From: Helicobacter aurati | GTDB lineage: Bacteria > Campylobacterota > Campylobacteria > Campylobacterales > Helicobacteraceae | Direction: 5' to 3' | Length of the DNA: 39,727 bases | Assembly: GCF_003364265.1 (NCBI RefSeq) | Contig: NZ_NXLW01000019.1 | Coordinates: 1 to 39,727 of the forward strand | In this document: one piece after another, positions 27,822 to 37,061 of the stretch | Layout of the letters: every line of letters begins with the position of its first letter | How positions within the stretch are numbered: position 1 is the stretch's first letter | Translations under genes and position numbers: made by a program | Notes under the pieces: model-generated | Told to the model about the DNA's origin: nothing | Databases searched by the model: none | What the model saw: only the letters and a program-made list of their open reading frames with translations

Positions 27822-28085
27822 ATGAGAGTTGCAAGTAATGTGATGGCTTCCATTCAACAAGCGCAAAATAGGGATACAAGGAATGAACTTAACCGCAATG
27901 TGCAAGATAGAAACAACGTGGATAGGAATATTCTTGAACAAGAAAGAATTTCCGAATCAAATGCTGCACAAAAAGCCCGTAGCGAAAAAATTGCACGAAT
28001 TAAGGAAGAGCTCAAAAATGGAACTTATAAAGTCGATTTAGCTGCCACTTCTGAAAAAATGGCACGAAACTTGCTTAATGTCTGA
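27822..28085 (+). CDS. flgM: Anti-sigma-28 factor FlgM
   Basis: Binds and inhibits FliA (sigma-28) until the hook is complete and FlgM can be released. The 87 residues have a polar, disordered N-terminal half and the family C-terminal helix motif: RSEKIARIKEELKNGTYKVDLAATSEKMARNLL. That motif holds the sigma-28 contacts. Ribosome site AAGGAG. It opens the flgM-flgN-flgK series, the order seen in Campylobacter (Cj1464-Cj1466), and stands behind a sigma-28-type promoter. Confidence 0.92.
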   Translation: MRVASNVMASIQQAQNRDTRNELNRNVQDRNNVDRNILEQERISESNAAQKARSEKIARIKEELKNGTYKVDLAATSEKMARNLLNV

Positions 28086-28251
28086 ATAAAAGGCAGACTT
28101 TAACAAGAGCGTTTCTGGAGTTTAAATTCACGATTTAGATTCTTACGCTACAAGATGTTAGTTGCGAATATTAACTTTCTATGTGGCTATTTAACGACTT
28201 TGTATATTTAGGGTATTGCAAGGGTTATTGATAATACTCTATCATACTTTT

Positions 28252-28257
28252 TATACT
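28252..28257 (+). promoter_or_regulatory. Putative -10 box for flgN-flgK
   Basis: TATACT, 33 bases before the flgN ATG, in a 205-base gap after flgM that has no other visible feature. Inferred from motif and spacing. Confidence 0.35.
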
Positions 28258-28290
28258 AGAAGGCTGTCTGTTCAATCATTGAGGCTTAAA

Positions 28291-28731
28291 ATGATACAAA
28301 CAGATTTGTTGCATACGTATTTGCGAGAAGCAATTGATATTTTACACTCCCTTATTCAGTTCACACAAGAAGATATAGAAGATATAAAACTCGCCAACCA
28401 TGAAGTGATATTTAATCGTAGCAATACAAAAGCAGTTGCTGTCAAAGAGTTTGAATATGCTAAGAACAGAATCGACCAAGAAATTGTCCAATTAACGCAA
28501 ACTCATCCGCACTTAAAAATTACTGAAATATTAGACGAAAAGGCAGACAACTTACTCTCGGACATGCGTAAAGCATTAGAAGAGCTCAAATCTCTCAATA
28601 GGCACTATGCCCATATAGCATTTGCGGTAAGTGAATTCTACACTTCTATTGCGGATAGGCTTATCCCTCGTGAAAAAGCAGACTATAAAAGCCGTGCGCA
28701 GCAAAGCCAATTATTGAGAATCGAAGTTTAA
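28291..28731 (+). CDS. flgN: FlgN-like flagellar chaperone
   Basis: Probable export chaperone for the hook-filament junction proteins FlgK and FlgL. A 146-residue, all-helical, charged protein without signal peptide, matching FlgN in size and layout: LREAIDILHSLIQFTQEDIEDIKLANHEVIF, then FEYAKNRIDQEIVQLTQ. It lies between flgM and flgK, and its stop is 14 bases from the flgK ATG; the same order holds in Campylobacter. I chose the ATG at 28291 because it starts MIQTDLLHTYLREA and GAGG precedes it; a TTG 75 bases upstream is unlikely. Identity rests on position and architecture. Confidence 0.75.
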   Translation: MIQTDLLHTYLREAIDILHSLIQFTQEDIEDIKLANHEVIFNRSNTKAVAVKEFEYAKNRIDQEIVQLTQTHPHLKITEILDEKADNLLSDMRKALEELKSLNRHYAHIAFAVSEFYTSIADRLIPREKADYKSRAQQSQLLRIEV

Positions 28732-28745
28732 GCAAGGAGAAGCAC

Positions 28746-30566
28746 ATGGGTGGTATTTTATCTGCACTGCATACAAGTACGACAGGTCTACACGCTCATC
28801 AACTCATGGTTGATGTAACAGGTAACAATATCGCAAATGCAAGTGATGAATTCTACACAAGACAAAGAGTTATTGTTCACCCAGAAAAACCCTTATACTA
28901 TCCTGATTATAATCTTGGACGTGGTGTGAGTGTTGATTCCATACAAAGATTGCATGATGAATTTGTATTTTCAAGATACTCAAAAGCCGCAACAGAACAT
29001 AACTTTTTTGACACGGAATTCGCAACACTACGCGAAACAAGCACATTCTTCCCTGATGTGGAAGGTGTAGGAATTTACAATGACTTAGAGGAATATTTTA
29101 ATTCGTGGAAAGATATTGCTAAGAATCCCAACGATACTGCCCAAAAACAAGTCTTAGCAAAGAATGCAATGATTCTTGCAAGAAGCCTGAACGATACAAA
29201 AGAAAAGCTCACTATATTACAACGTAAAAAAAGCGAAGAACTTGAAGCACAAATCAATGATGCCAATAAATTGGGTAATCAAATTGCCGAAATTAATAAA
29301 CAAATGAAAGAGATGGAAGATAGCCTTACGTTAAAGCAAGCCAATGAACTACGCGATAGACGTGATGAATTAGAATTTCGTTTACGTGAAATATTGGGTG
29401 GCAATGTGTTTAAAAACAAAATAAAAGCAAACAATCTTGTGGGTGCGCAAGCTGCTGATTTCGATGAAGATTACAACTTCATAATTGGGCATGGATTTAA
29501 TATGGTTGATGGAGCAAATTTCCATCCTATTATTCTCAATAAAACCAACAATGCAGCTGGACTCAATCGGCTATACATACGTGGCTATGACTTTAAAGAT
29601 GTAGACATTACAGATAGAATCGATGAAGGTAAAGCGGGGGCACTTATTGATTTATACAATAATGGCTATGAAGGCACAAAGGTAGGTAAACTGCAATATT
29701 ATATGAATCTACTCGATAGCTTTGCAAGAGGGCTTATTGAATCGACAAATACGATATACGCACAAAGCGGGACAGAAGAAATCAAAGGCGATATTTTAGA
29801 GATTAATAAAAACGAAGCACTTAGAGACACAAACTACAACATTAAAATGGGTAAATTCACGCTCTATGCCTATAATGCCAATGGAGAAGTTCTCGCACAA
29901 AAAGATATTATTATTGACGTGCCAACGACAATGGACGATATTGTCAAACAAATCAACGCCAATACAGACGACAATAAGAATAATAATGCCCTAGACGATT
30001 TTGATGACTATTTTACCGCATACTATGATGATAATTCTAGGCAATTTAAAATCACTTCAAAATATCCTACTAAAGGTCTTTATGTGGGATTAAAAGACCA
30101 TGGCACTAACTTTACTGGAGCATTTGGAATCAACAGATTCTTTTCGGGAAATGATGCGAGCAGCATTAACTTGGAATATGAATATCGCAAAGATTCCACA
30201 AAGATTCGACCGTGGCTTATGCCTGTTAGTGGGAATTTCGATGTAGCAAACATGATGCAACAATTGCAATATGAAAAGGTTGAATTTTATCAAAACAAAC
30301 TTGATAAGAAGCACATGAAGCTCAATGAATTTTACCAGCTCACCACAGGTGCAGTTGCCAATCAAACACAAGAAGTAAAGATTACATTAGACACTAAAAA
30401 GAGTGTCTTAGAAGCAATTAAAAAAGAACATCTAGCTATTTCGCAAGTAAGCGTAGACGAAGAAATGGTGAATCTCATTAAATTTCAAGGCGGTTATGCG
30501 GCAAACGCAAAAGTCATTACAACAATTGATAGAATGATTGAAACTTTATTGGGCATTAAACAATAG
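28746..30566 (+). CDS. flgK: Flagellar hook-associated protein FlgK (HAP1)
   Basis: Hook-filament junction protein, secreted by the flagellar export system. The N-terminus is the conserved axial segment GGILSALHTSTTGLHAHQLMVDVTGNNIANASDEFYTRQRV. The C-terminus is VNLIKFQGGYAANAKVITTIDRMIETLLGIKQ. Both pair as coiled coils in the assembled rod. A long coiled region (about 150-215) and a variable central domain lie between. The 606 residues equal the H. pylori protein. AAGGAG precedes the ATG. Downstream it is convergent with uvrC; I see no clear terminator hairpin in the 129 bases between. Confidence 0.97.
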   Translation: MGGILSALHTSTTGLHAHQLMVDVTGNNIANASDEFYTRQRVIVHPEKPLYYPDYNLGRGVSVDSIQRLHDEFVFSRYSKAATEHNFFDTEFATLRETSTFFPDVEGVGIYNDLEEYFNSWKDIAKNPNDTAQKQVLAKNAMILARSLNDTKEKLTILQRKKSEELEAQINDANKLGNQIAEINKQMKEMEDSLTLKQANELRDRRDELEFRLREILGGNVFKNKIKANNLVGAQAADFDEDYNFIIGHGFNMVDGANFHPIILNKTNNAAGLNRLYIRGYDFKDVDITDRIDEGKAGALIDLYNNGYEGTKVGKLQYYMNLLDSFARGLIESTNTIYAQSGTEEIKGDILEINKNEALRDTNYNIKMGKFTLYAYNANGEVLAQKDIIIDVPTTMDDIVKQINANTDDNKNNNALDDFDDYFTAYYDDNSRQFKITSKYPTKGLYVGLKDHGTNFTGAFGINRFFSGNDASSINLEYEYRKDSTKIRPWLMPVSGNFDVANMMQQLQYEKVEFYQNKLDKKHMKLNEFYQLTTGAVANQTQEVKITLDTKKSVLEAIKKEHLAISQVSVDEEMVNLIKFQGGYAANAKVITTIDRMIETLLGIKQ

Positions 30567-30695
30567 ATTCTTTCTGTATATTAAGTATAAATTTCTTATA
30601 GCTATTCTTGTATCGCTATACGCCAAATACAAAGCTTGTTATGAATCTCTGCTTCACTCTCTTAATGAATCTTTTGCTTATATTCTTGTATAACA

Positions 30696-32387
30696 TCAAT
30701 CATGCAAACGAAAAGAAGTTGCTTTCTTGTTCCTATGAAACGTTATGGCAAATCTATGGGCTTCATCGCGCAACTTTTGTAAAAAATGCAAACGAGAATC
30801 CTTAGAATCCAACCGTAGCTCTAAATCCCTCGAACGTACAATATCTCTGGCTGCTCCCTTGGCGCGATAGGCTTTAGAATCCCTTTTTTCCTTCGCGATA
30901 GCCAATACTTCTGTATTGGCATTACTAGATTCTAAAACCTCTAACGCTATAGCAATCTGCGCCTTACCACCATCGAGTATCCATAAGTCTGGGGGACTTA
31001 GAGAATCGAAGTTTGACGCCCTTCTAATAAGCATTTCGCGCATTTGCGAATACTCATCTTTGCCGCTAAGATTATAATGCCTATAGTTCTCTCTGCAAAA
31101 ACCATTATTGCTATAACTAACCATAGCCCCCACACAAAAACTGCCGCCGTGATGGCTAGTATCAAAGATTTCTATAATAGAAATTTCCCTTTCTAGCAAA
31201 AAGAGCTCTGCAATGCTCGCAATAATCGCATTCTCATGCAAAGAAAATGTTTTTTTTTCATTGAGCAAATGCGTAGCATTGAGATTGGCGATTCTGGCTA
31301 ATTGTGATTTTATACCTCTTTTTGGCGCAACAAGCTTAGGAAGAGACCCCTGCAAGCCCTCACGAAACATTTGCTGCAATACTGCAAAATGAGATTCTGT
31401 AATATTGGCAATGATAATTTCTTGGGCTAATGTTTTATCGTGCATAGTCTTTAATAACGCTTGAGTATAAATTTCTAATTCAAATTCACCGTCAGATTCA
31501 GTATGGGAATTTCCATATCGCACAAAAATATGGTAAGTACTAGCAACTTTACCGTTACGTACAAAAAGCTTCAAAAGGATTCCCTCTTTATCTCGCATTA
31601 CAAAGCTTAATACGTCAGCATGATATGACTTCTTTAAATCAAAAGTTGAAAAATGCTCCAACCCATTCAGAATCTCTATGCAATCTTTACATGCTTGTGC
31701 TTGTTCAAATAATTCCTTGTTAGCAAAATCTAACATACGTTTTTGCAATTCATGCTGCATTTGATATTTGTTTTGCATAAGTTTTATTGCTTCTTTTACA
31801 AGTGCATGATATTGCAACTGTATCCCCTCATCTTTTTTAAACTCGCAAACACCAAGACATTTCTCAATCTGATAATATAAGCAAGCTTTTTTGCCTCTAA
31901 GGCAATTTGCTTGTTGTACCAAAGGAAAAATCTCATACAAACTGCGCAAAATCTCTTTTGCACCTCGTGGATAAGGTCCAAAATACAACAGCCCTTTTTT
32001 ACCTTCAATACGTCTTGTAATAATAAAACGTGGATATTTATCCTCTCTATCAATACAAATATAAGGATAAGTTTTATCGTCTCGTAAAAGAATATTGTAT
32101 TTTGGATTCTGTGATTTGATAAGGGAGTTTTCAAGGATTAATGCATCTCTCTCATTTTCTACGACAAATGTTTGAAGTGTATATGTTTGCGCTATCATTT
32201 TCTGGATTCTAGGGCTATTGCGAGGATTGGGTGTTAAATCCCTAGTAAAATAGCTTGTGATACGCTTTTTGAGATTCTTTGCCTTACCCACATAGAGCAA
32301 TTTATTGTCCCTATCATAATATTGATAGATACCAGCTTGAGAGGGCAATTCCTTAAGTTGTTGAAACAGCAAAGCGCGGCTACACAT
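30696..32387 (-). CDS. uvrC: UvrABC excinuclease subunit C, without C-terminal HhH
   Basis: Dual-incision nuclease of excision repair. The N-terminal GIY-YIG domain is AGIYQYYDRDNKLLYVGKAKNLKKR, the UVR motif follows at about 195-230, and the RNase H-like 5' incision domain is present (IEIFDTSHHGGSFCVGAMV, then LWILDGGKAQI). The protein ends at 563 residues just after RDEAHRFAITFHR; typical UvrC of about 600 continues into a tandem helix-hairpin-helix domain. The tail here is a short basic stretch. A run of nine A (31250-31258 on the minus strand) lies in the coding sequence. It starts 1 base after the stop of the unknown gene upstream. Confidence 0.94.
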   Translation of the reverse strand: MCSRALLFQQLKELPSQAGIYQYYDRDNKLLYVGKAKNLKKRITSYFTRDLTPNPRNSPRIQKMIAQTYTLQTFVVENERDALILENSLIKSQNPKYNILLRDDKTYPYICIDREDKYPRFIITRRIEGKKGLLYFGPYPRGAKEILRSLYEIFPLVQQANCLRGKKACLYYQIEKCLGVCEFKKDEGIQLQYHALVKEAIKLMQNKYQMQHELQKRMLDFANKELFEQAQACKDCIEILNGLEHFSTFDLKKSYHADVLSFVMRDKEGILLKLFVRNGKVASTYHIFVRYGNSHTESDGEFELEIYTQALLKTMHDKTLAQEIIIANITESHFAVLQQMFREGLQGSLPKLVAPKRGIKSQLARIANLNATHLLNEKKTFSLHENAIIASIAELFLLEREISIIEIFDTSHHGGSFCVGAMVSYSNNGFCRENYRHYNLSGKDEYSQMREMLIRRASNFDSLSPPDLWILDGGKAQIAIALEVLESSNANTEVLAIAKEKRDSKAYRAKGAARDIVRSRDLELRLDSKDSRLHFLQKLRDEAHRFAITFHRNKKATSFRLHD

Positions 32388-32388
32388 A

Positions 32389-33030
32389 CTAGGATTCTAA
32401 TTGGATTTGAGAGATTGTAAGCGATGCGTTGTTGTGTTTAAGAAGCATGTGTAAACTATCATATAAACTCAATAACGTTACACTCGTTGCGTACATTGAT
32501 TCTATAATAGGCTGATTCTTACCTTTCGCACGCACTATGGTCTTTATAGTCAAAACTTGGGGACCATCACTATGCGCCTGCTTACATTTTGCTTTCATCA
32601 TGTCAATTTGTTCGGCTTGCAACGATTGAAATTTTTGCATTGCCCTATTGATTCGATTAATTTGTGACCCCGACTTAGCGCTTGTCGTATCTAAAGGTTG
32701 TTCGTTAATATTCTCGCGTTGTGATTCTTCACTACAACGCATACCATCAGAATAAAAAGTGCCTTGCTTATCGGTATAAATTACAGAATCTGCAGAATAC
32801 TTCAAGAATGCACAGTCTTGTCCTAACATTGTAATAATCATATCTACATTGTCAAGCTGCTTAGGATAACATAAAGGAAAAACATTGCTTGTCTGCTTAA
32901 CAGCATATATGCCTGTTGTAGTGGCAGTTTGAAAAATAGAATCTTGTTGTCTTTTGTCTATAAAAATGTTAAGAAATAGCTCACCCTGAAGAATAATACT
33001 ACCATAAGAGGTTGCTTCTGCATTCATCAT
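32389..33030 (-). CDS. Conserved-looking protein of unknown function
   Basis: A 213-residue protein that I do not recognise. It has no signal peptide or membrane helix. The first 100 residues are mixed strand/helix (SIILQGELFLNIFIDKRQQD, then LDNVDMIITMLGQDCAF). A polar linker follows at about 108-130, then a helical part (RINRAMQKFQSLQAEQIDMMKAKC), and strand-like ends. Six cysteines or so are spread out, without a metal motif. I chose the ATG at 33030; a TTG 15 bases earlier overlaps dapC. It is sandwiched between dapC (2 bases) and uvrC (1 base), so it is part of the same operon. Confidence 0.75.
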   Translation of the reverse strand: MMNAEATSYGSIILQGELFLNIFIDKRQQDSIFQTATTTGIYAVKQTSNVFPLCYPKQLDNVDMIITMLGQDCAFLKYSADSVIYTDKQGTFYSDGMRCSEESQRENINEQPLDTTSAKSGSQINRINRAMQKFQSLQAEQIDMMKAKCKQAHSDGPQVLTIKTIVRAKGKNQPIIESMYATSVTLLSLYDSLHMLLKHNNASLTISQIQLES

Positions 33031-33032
33031 TA

Positions 33033-34202
33033 TTACTTCTTGCAAATAAAATCATCATATACTGCTCGTATCTCGACTAGGACATCTCTCATGGTTTGCT
33101 CTTCTTGAGTGAGAGCAATACGAACAAATCCTTTGCCAGCACCTTCCCTACCTAAATACGAGCCCGGCAAGACTTTATGCCCGGTACGCACAAAAAGTTC
33201 CTTAACAAAATCCTCATCTATCGAATCGTTGGTCTGCTCTTGTGAATGGATAGGCAGCCAAAGATAAAAAGCATAAGGGAAAACAGAACAATCAGGAAAA
33301 ATTTCTCTAGCTAACGCCAAATTTGCGGCAAATTTACCCCTAATGTAATTAGCATACTTCTCCTCTCTCCATGCTATAATGCTTGCCTGCTGCAATACTA
33401 GCGGCATGCTAATACCAACATAATTACGAAACACCTTATACTCTTGCAACACTTCGCCATCTCCCGCAATAAATCCACTACGAAGACCTGGAACTGAAAG
33501 TCTTTTTGAAAGAGAATTAATTGCAAAAATATTCTTAAACCGTTCATTAGGAGATTCTAAAATACTTGCCTCTAAAATACTTGCTGTCGGCATTCCCTCA
33601 TAAATTTCACTATAACATTCGTCATTAATAACTACCACGTCATATTCCAAAGCCCATCTTACCCATTGTTTTAATTCATCTATGCTTAAAGCTTGCCCCG
33701 TAGGATTATTAGGCGAATTAAGAATAACTATATCAACACGTGCTAAATCTTCACGCGATAAACTTGGCTTAAAATTATTCTCGTTTGTGAGTGGCATATA
33801 AATTACATTTGCGTTATTTGCAATTTGCACGCCTTCATATATCTGATAAAATGGATTGGGGAACGCAATAGTTGCTTTGTTGGATTTTAGTTTGCGCGAA
33901 AGACAAAGAAAATGTGGAAAATTAAAAAGAACCTCTCTTGAGCCAAAAGTAGGAACAATCTCTTTGTCGCAAATGTCTACACAGAATCTCTTTGCAACAA
34001 ATGCCTGTTGCGCTTGCAATAATTCATTTTGCACACTGGGATAATATCGAATGCTTGAAGCGTGCGTTTTAATAGCATCAACCACACAGCCAGGAGACTC
34101 AAACGCTGGCTCTCCTATACTAAGGTTTATACCTGTTTTTTGTGGTTGACATTCACTCAAAAGGTTGCGTAATTTCTCAAAGGGATAGGGATTAAAATGC
34201 AC
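33033..34202 (-). CDS. dapC: Succinyldiaminopimelate aminotransferase-like, class I/II
   Basis: PLP-dependent aminotransferase, probably converting the oxo-pimelate intermediate in the lysine/meso-diaminopimelate pathway that feeds peptidoglycan. Fold-type I signatures are present: LSIGEPAFESPGCV, the NSPNNPTG loop, the NDECYSEIY segment, and SLSKRLSVPGLRSGF with the PLP-binding Lys. The C-terminal Arg for the substrate carboxylate is in GFVRIALT. H. pylori HP0624 is the likely counterpart. The start is a GTG after AAGGA. A 15-base tandem duplication gives ASILEASILE in the middle. It could act on other amino acids as well. Confidence 0.87.
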   Translation of the reverse strand: MHFNPYPFEKLRNLLSECQPQKTGINLSIGEPAFESPGCVVDAIKTHASSIRYYPSVQNELLQAQQAFVAKRFCVDICDKEIVPTFGSREVLFNFPHFLCLSRKLKSNKATIAFPNPFYQIYEGVQIANNANVIYMPLTNENNFKPSLSREDLARVDIVILNSPNNPTGQALSIDELKQWVRWALEYDVVVINDECYSEIYEGMPTASILEASILESPNERFKNIFAINSLSKRLSVPGLRSGFIAGDGEVLQEYKVFRNYVGISMPLVLQQASIIAWREEKYANYIRGKFAANLALAREIFPDCSVFPYAFYLWLPIHSQEQTNDSIDEDFVKELFVRTGHKVLPGSYLGREGAGKGFVRIALTQEEQTMRDVLVEIRAVYDDFICKK

Positions 34203-34285
34203 ACGTAATCCTTAAACAAATCTCAATACTTACATAATAATAATTTTGTCCTTAAGAAGTCTTGAAGAACAAAGCCACATGTAAA

Positions 34286-35092
34286 CTAATTCTTCACATA
34301 AGGCGCAGTAAGTTTCTGAATCAAAGTAGGTAACCTAAAAGCACTATTATGTAAATGGGCATTATAAAACGTAAGATTCTCTAACATATCAACTCTTTGC
34401 AACAACAAATCAGCCAACGGATGGAATCTCTTGCTAGCAAAAACAAAAAAGCTATTTTCTAAACAAGAAATAACAAACGGCATAAGAATATGAGAAAAAG
34501 CTTTTGCTTTATCAAGAAACTGCAGAGCCAAACTAGGCTCTAAATACAAATTCACCAATCGGTAAATCACAATACCCTCCTTGCTAGAAAGCTTCCCTAA
34601 CGCATCTAATTCATGCTCTTTCACCTCACCCAAATGCAATACAATGTCATAATCTGCTTTCTTGAGACTTGAAAAATTCGCATAAAAAGCAATATTTTTA
34701 TGCTGTTCTATTGCCTTAAAATGAGGCAAAAAGCCACTTAATGTATAAAGTGCCTCTTTATTAGGAAGCACAATATCTACTTCCAGTCCTTGCAACGCAA
34801 ACAAATAAGCAATCTCACAATTCAACGTGCCGTACAGCAACACGCGTTTAGCCCAAGGATGTACACAATAGGGAATGTAAGTTAACATCTCATTTTGCGC
34901 GTTAACAAACCTTTCAACCAATATCTCTTGATTATGCTGCACCCTATCCTTATAATGAACGAGTGCTATTTGCCCAAACGCATAAGAATCAAAGAGTTCA
35001 ACACTTATGGAATCAGCTTTATAATCAGCAAATTTATTATGAATGACTAATTGCATTTGCAGCGTCTCGGATAACGGTTGATTGAGCCACAT
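34286..35092 (-). CDS. speE: Spermidine synthase-like aminopropyltransferase
   Basis: Polyamine aminopropyltransferase of the Helicobacter type. The 268 residues match H. pylori SpeE (HP0832) in size and in the ends: N-terminal MWLNQPLSE and C-terminal YNAHLHNSAFRLPTLIQKL. The Rossmann-like core has VLLYGTLNCEIAYLFALQGLEV, where most family members have the GGGDG motif; here it is YGTLNCE. The usual catalytic Asp region is also not conserved (VLHLGEVKEHELDAL). H. pylori SpeE departs from the family in the same way, so this is a lineage trait rather than decay. It starts 9 bases after the exonuclease gene, with AAAGGA. Confidence 0.8.
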   Translation of the reverse strand: MWLNQPLSETLQMQLVIHNKFADYKADSISVELFDSYAFGQIALVHYKDRVQHNQEILVERFVNAQNEMLTYIPYCVHPWAKRVLLYGTLNCEIAYLFALQGLEVDIVLPNKEALYTLSGFLPHFKAIEQHKNIAFYANFSSLKKADYDIVLHLGEVKEHELDALGKLSSKEGIVIYRLVNLYLEPSLALQFLDKAKAFSHILMPFVISCLENSFFVFASKRFHPLADLLLQRVDMLENLTFYNAHLHNSAFRLPTLIQKLTAPYVKN

Positions 35093-35101
35093 ATACGTCC
35101 T

Positions 35102-35905
35102 TTATGAATATTTTTGTATTTCTTTAGTAATATGCGTAAGAAACGCCTCTCTGTAAGGAGCATTTTGCGGAAGACTGCCACGCATTTTATCGAGATTTTC
35201 AAGATAATGTGTAAGCTGCAACATGCCTTTTGTAAGCTCAAACTTCAAAAAAAGCCAATAGGTATTAAGCACATCACTTTGACAATAAAAGTCTACTTTC
35301 TCAAGATTCTCTTCGTCAAAAACAAGTTCGAATACTTGCTCCCCATGTATCTCATATTTACCTACAATTCCAGCCATTTTGCAAACAGAATCTAAATCCA
35401 AGCTTCGTGTTGCGCCATAATTCCCAAGTACATCAAATAAATCTAAGTGGAATCTTTCGCTATATCTCTGTCGATAATTTTCCCACTTATTTTTGTTTAA
35501 CTGCATATTATCTACCTCATAATAACTCGAGAGATTAATATTATACTTTAATGCTCTAAGAGCGATTAATGGCATGTCAAATCCTCTGCCATTAAAGCTT
35601 ACTAAACGTGGATTTTGTTTGTTTAAAAACGTACTAAATTCTTGCAGCAATACCTCTTCTCTACTTTCTATGCCTGTGTTTCTTGCAAAATGTCCTACTT
35701 TAATAAAATTGCCAAAATCATCCGCTAATACACTAGCTATGGAAATAATTTTATGAAAGCTAAGTGGCAGAAATGAGGAGCCGCTCTTTTCCTCCTGTGT
35801 CTTCATTGCTTGCTTGCAAATAGAAAGAGAATCTCCACTGTAACCGTATATCTGCTGTAAAAGTTCTATATCGGGGACGCTTTCAATATCAAATACGCAA
35901 ATCAT
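35102..35905 (-). CDS. Predicted 3'-5' exonuclease, PolB-like
   Basis: A 267-residue DEDDy-type 3'-5' exonuclease domain protein (PolB exo2-like). Exo I is FDIES with Asp6 and Glu8, Exo II is SFNGRGFDMPLI, and Exo III is FYCQSDVLNTYWLFLKF with the Tyr-x3-Asp arrangement. The central LDLFDVLGNYGATRSLDLDSVCKMAGI is family-specific. The acidic metal ligands are all present, so it should be active on nucleic acid. No polymerase domain follows. It is the first gene of a minus-strand series with speE, dapC, the unknown gene and uvrC. Ribosome site AAAGGAG. Confidence 0.87.
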   Translation of the reverse strand: MICVFDIESVPDIELLQQIYGYSGDSLSICKQAMKTQEEKSGSSFLPLSFHKIISIASVLADDFGNFIKVGHFARNTGIESREEVLLQEFSTFLNKQNPRLVSFNGRGFDMPLIALRALKYNINLSSYYEVDNMQLNKNKWENYRQRYSERFHLDLFDVLGNYGATRSLDLDSVCKMAGIVGKYEIHGEQVFELVFDEENLEKVDFYCQSDVLNTYWLFLKFELTKGMLQLTHYLENLDKMRGSLPQNAPYREAFLTHITKEIQKYS

Positions 35906-36071
35906 ATTTTTCTCCTTTATACAAACACAATCAAGCTTTTGTGTAATTAAGACACTAACAGCAAATCACCCAAATAGTAACTATTCCACACGAAAGGCAG
36001 GAGTAGAAGCTAGAGGAATCATCAACTTAAAAATATGGCGCAGAAATAACATTCTGAAAATCCTTCATAAT

Positions 36072-37028
36072 TCACGCATTGCGTCGCGTGTTAATCGTAT
36101 TGACAATATCATAGGCATCATTCATGCTCGTTGCGATTGAACCACCGTTTTTATAGAGAATGTCGCCGACCACAAAAAGATTGCCAATGTTGCTTTCTTT
36201 GCTTTTTTTATCATGTGATGCCACGTTATGAGAATCTACTTCAATGCCACATTTCTTTAAAAAGTCCAATGGAACTACTCCTCCGATAGCATACACTATC
36301 CTGTCAAAGTGCGTACTAGAATCATCTGCAAAATTTACTTTGAATCTACCATTATCATCTTCTAATGATTGAATATCAACGCCAAATTTACCAATCAAAC
36401 CATGCTGCAAGCTTTTTTCTAATTCACGTGCATTTTCACTATTAATGCGAGTAAACTCACTGCGTCTATAATTAAGCGTTGTCTTTGTAATACTCGCAAG
36501 ATAAGTAGCATATTCAACCGCGGAATTTCCCCCGCCTACAACCAAAATTTCCTCACCCGCCACGCATTCATTAATATTAAAGTTTGCCTTTTTTCTAAGG
36601 CTTACGGGAATGGGGTATTGTGGCTTGTTGGGTTTACCCATTTTACCAATGGCAACAATAACAAAGGTTGCTCCAAAGCTTTTTGTCCCGCTTTTTACAA
36701 CAAAACCAGAATCTACTCGACTTACTTGTTCAACTTCAGAATGATAAGAAACTTCAACACCATTCTCTAGCAGCAGCTTTGCAAAAAGCTCTAATGTACT
36801 TTCTTTATTGCCATCATCAAAAGCTATATGTCCTTTTAAATCGACAACTTGTCCCTTATAGTCCTTATCTACACGTTTCCCATCTTTATAATATTCACGA
36901 ATCATAGCCGAAATCTTATCTGTCTTTTCAAGCAAGAGAATATTCTCTATGCCAAATTTTTTACATTCAATCGCGCTTGCAATTCCGCCTGGTCCTGCCC
37001 CAATAATGATAACTTCATAATGCTTCAT
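36072..37028 (-). CDS. fqrB: Flavodoxin:quinone/NADP reductase FqrB-like
   Basis: Two-dinucleotide-domain flavoprotein. FAD binding is at GAGPGG (10-15), and the NAD(P) site is EILVVGGGNSAVEYA. It was long annotated as a second thioredoxin reductase, but it has no CxxC redox motif. It matches H. pylori HP1164 (FqrB) closely, for example KRVDKDYKGQVVDLKGHI, YRRSEFTRINSENA and YAIGGVVPLDFLKKCGI. FqrB passes electrons from pyruvate oxidation via flavodoxin to NADP. ccoS stands 33 bases upstream, as in H. pylori. The ribosome site is AAAGGA. Confidence 0.9.
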   Translation of the reverse strand: MKHYEVIIIGAGPGGIASAIECKKFGIENILLLEKTDKISAMIREYYKDGKRVDKDYKGQVVDLKGHIAFDDGNKESTLELFAKLLLENGVEVSYHSEVEQVSRVDSGFVVKSGTKSFGATFVIVAIGKMGKPNKPQYPIPVSLRKKANFNINECVAGEEILVVGGGNSAVEYATYLASITKTTLNYRRSEFTRINSENARELEKSLQHGLIGKFGVDIQSLEDDNGRFKVNFADDSSTHFDRIVYAIGGVVPLDFLKKCGIEVDSHNVASHDKKSKESNIGNLFVVGDILYKNGGSIATSMNDAYDIVNTINTRRNA

Positions 37029-37061
37029 AATTATTCCTTTCGTTATACAATAGATTACATG

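Noticed and set aside
30608-30805. 65-codon frame after flgK on the plus strand
   Set aside because: Overlaps the uvrC 3' end, and has no ribosome site or recognisable content.
33545-33600. ASILEASILE tandem repeat in dapC as a functional repeat
   Set aside because: A single 15-base duplication in frame, in a surface-loop-like region; probably a neutral polymorphism.
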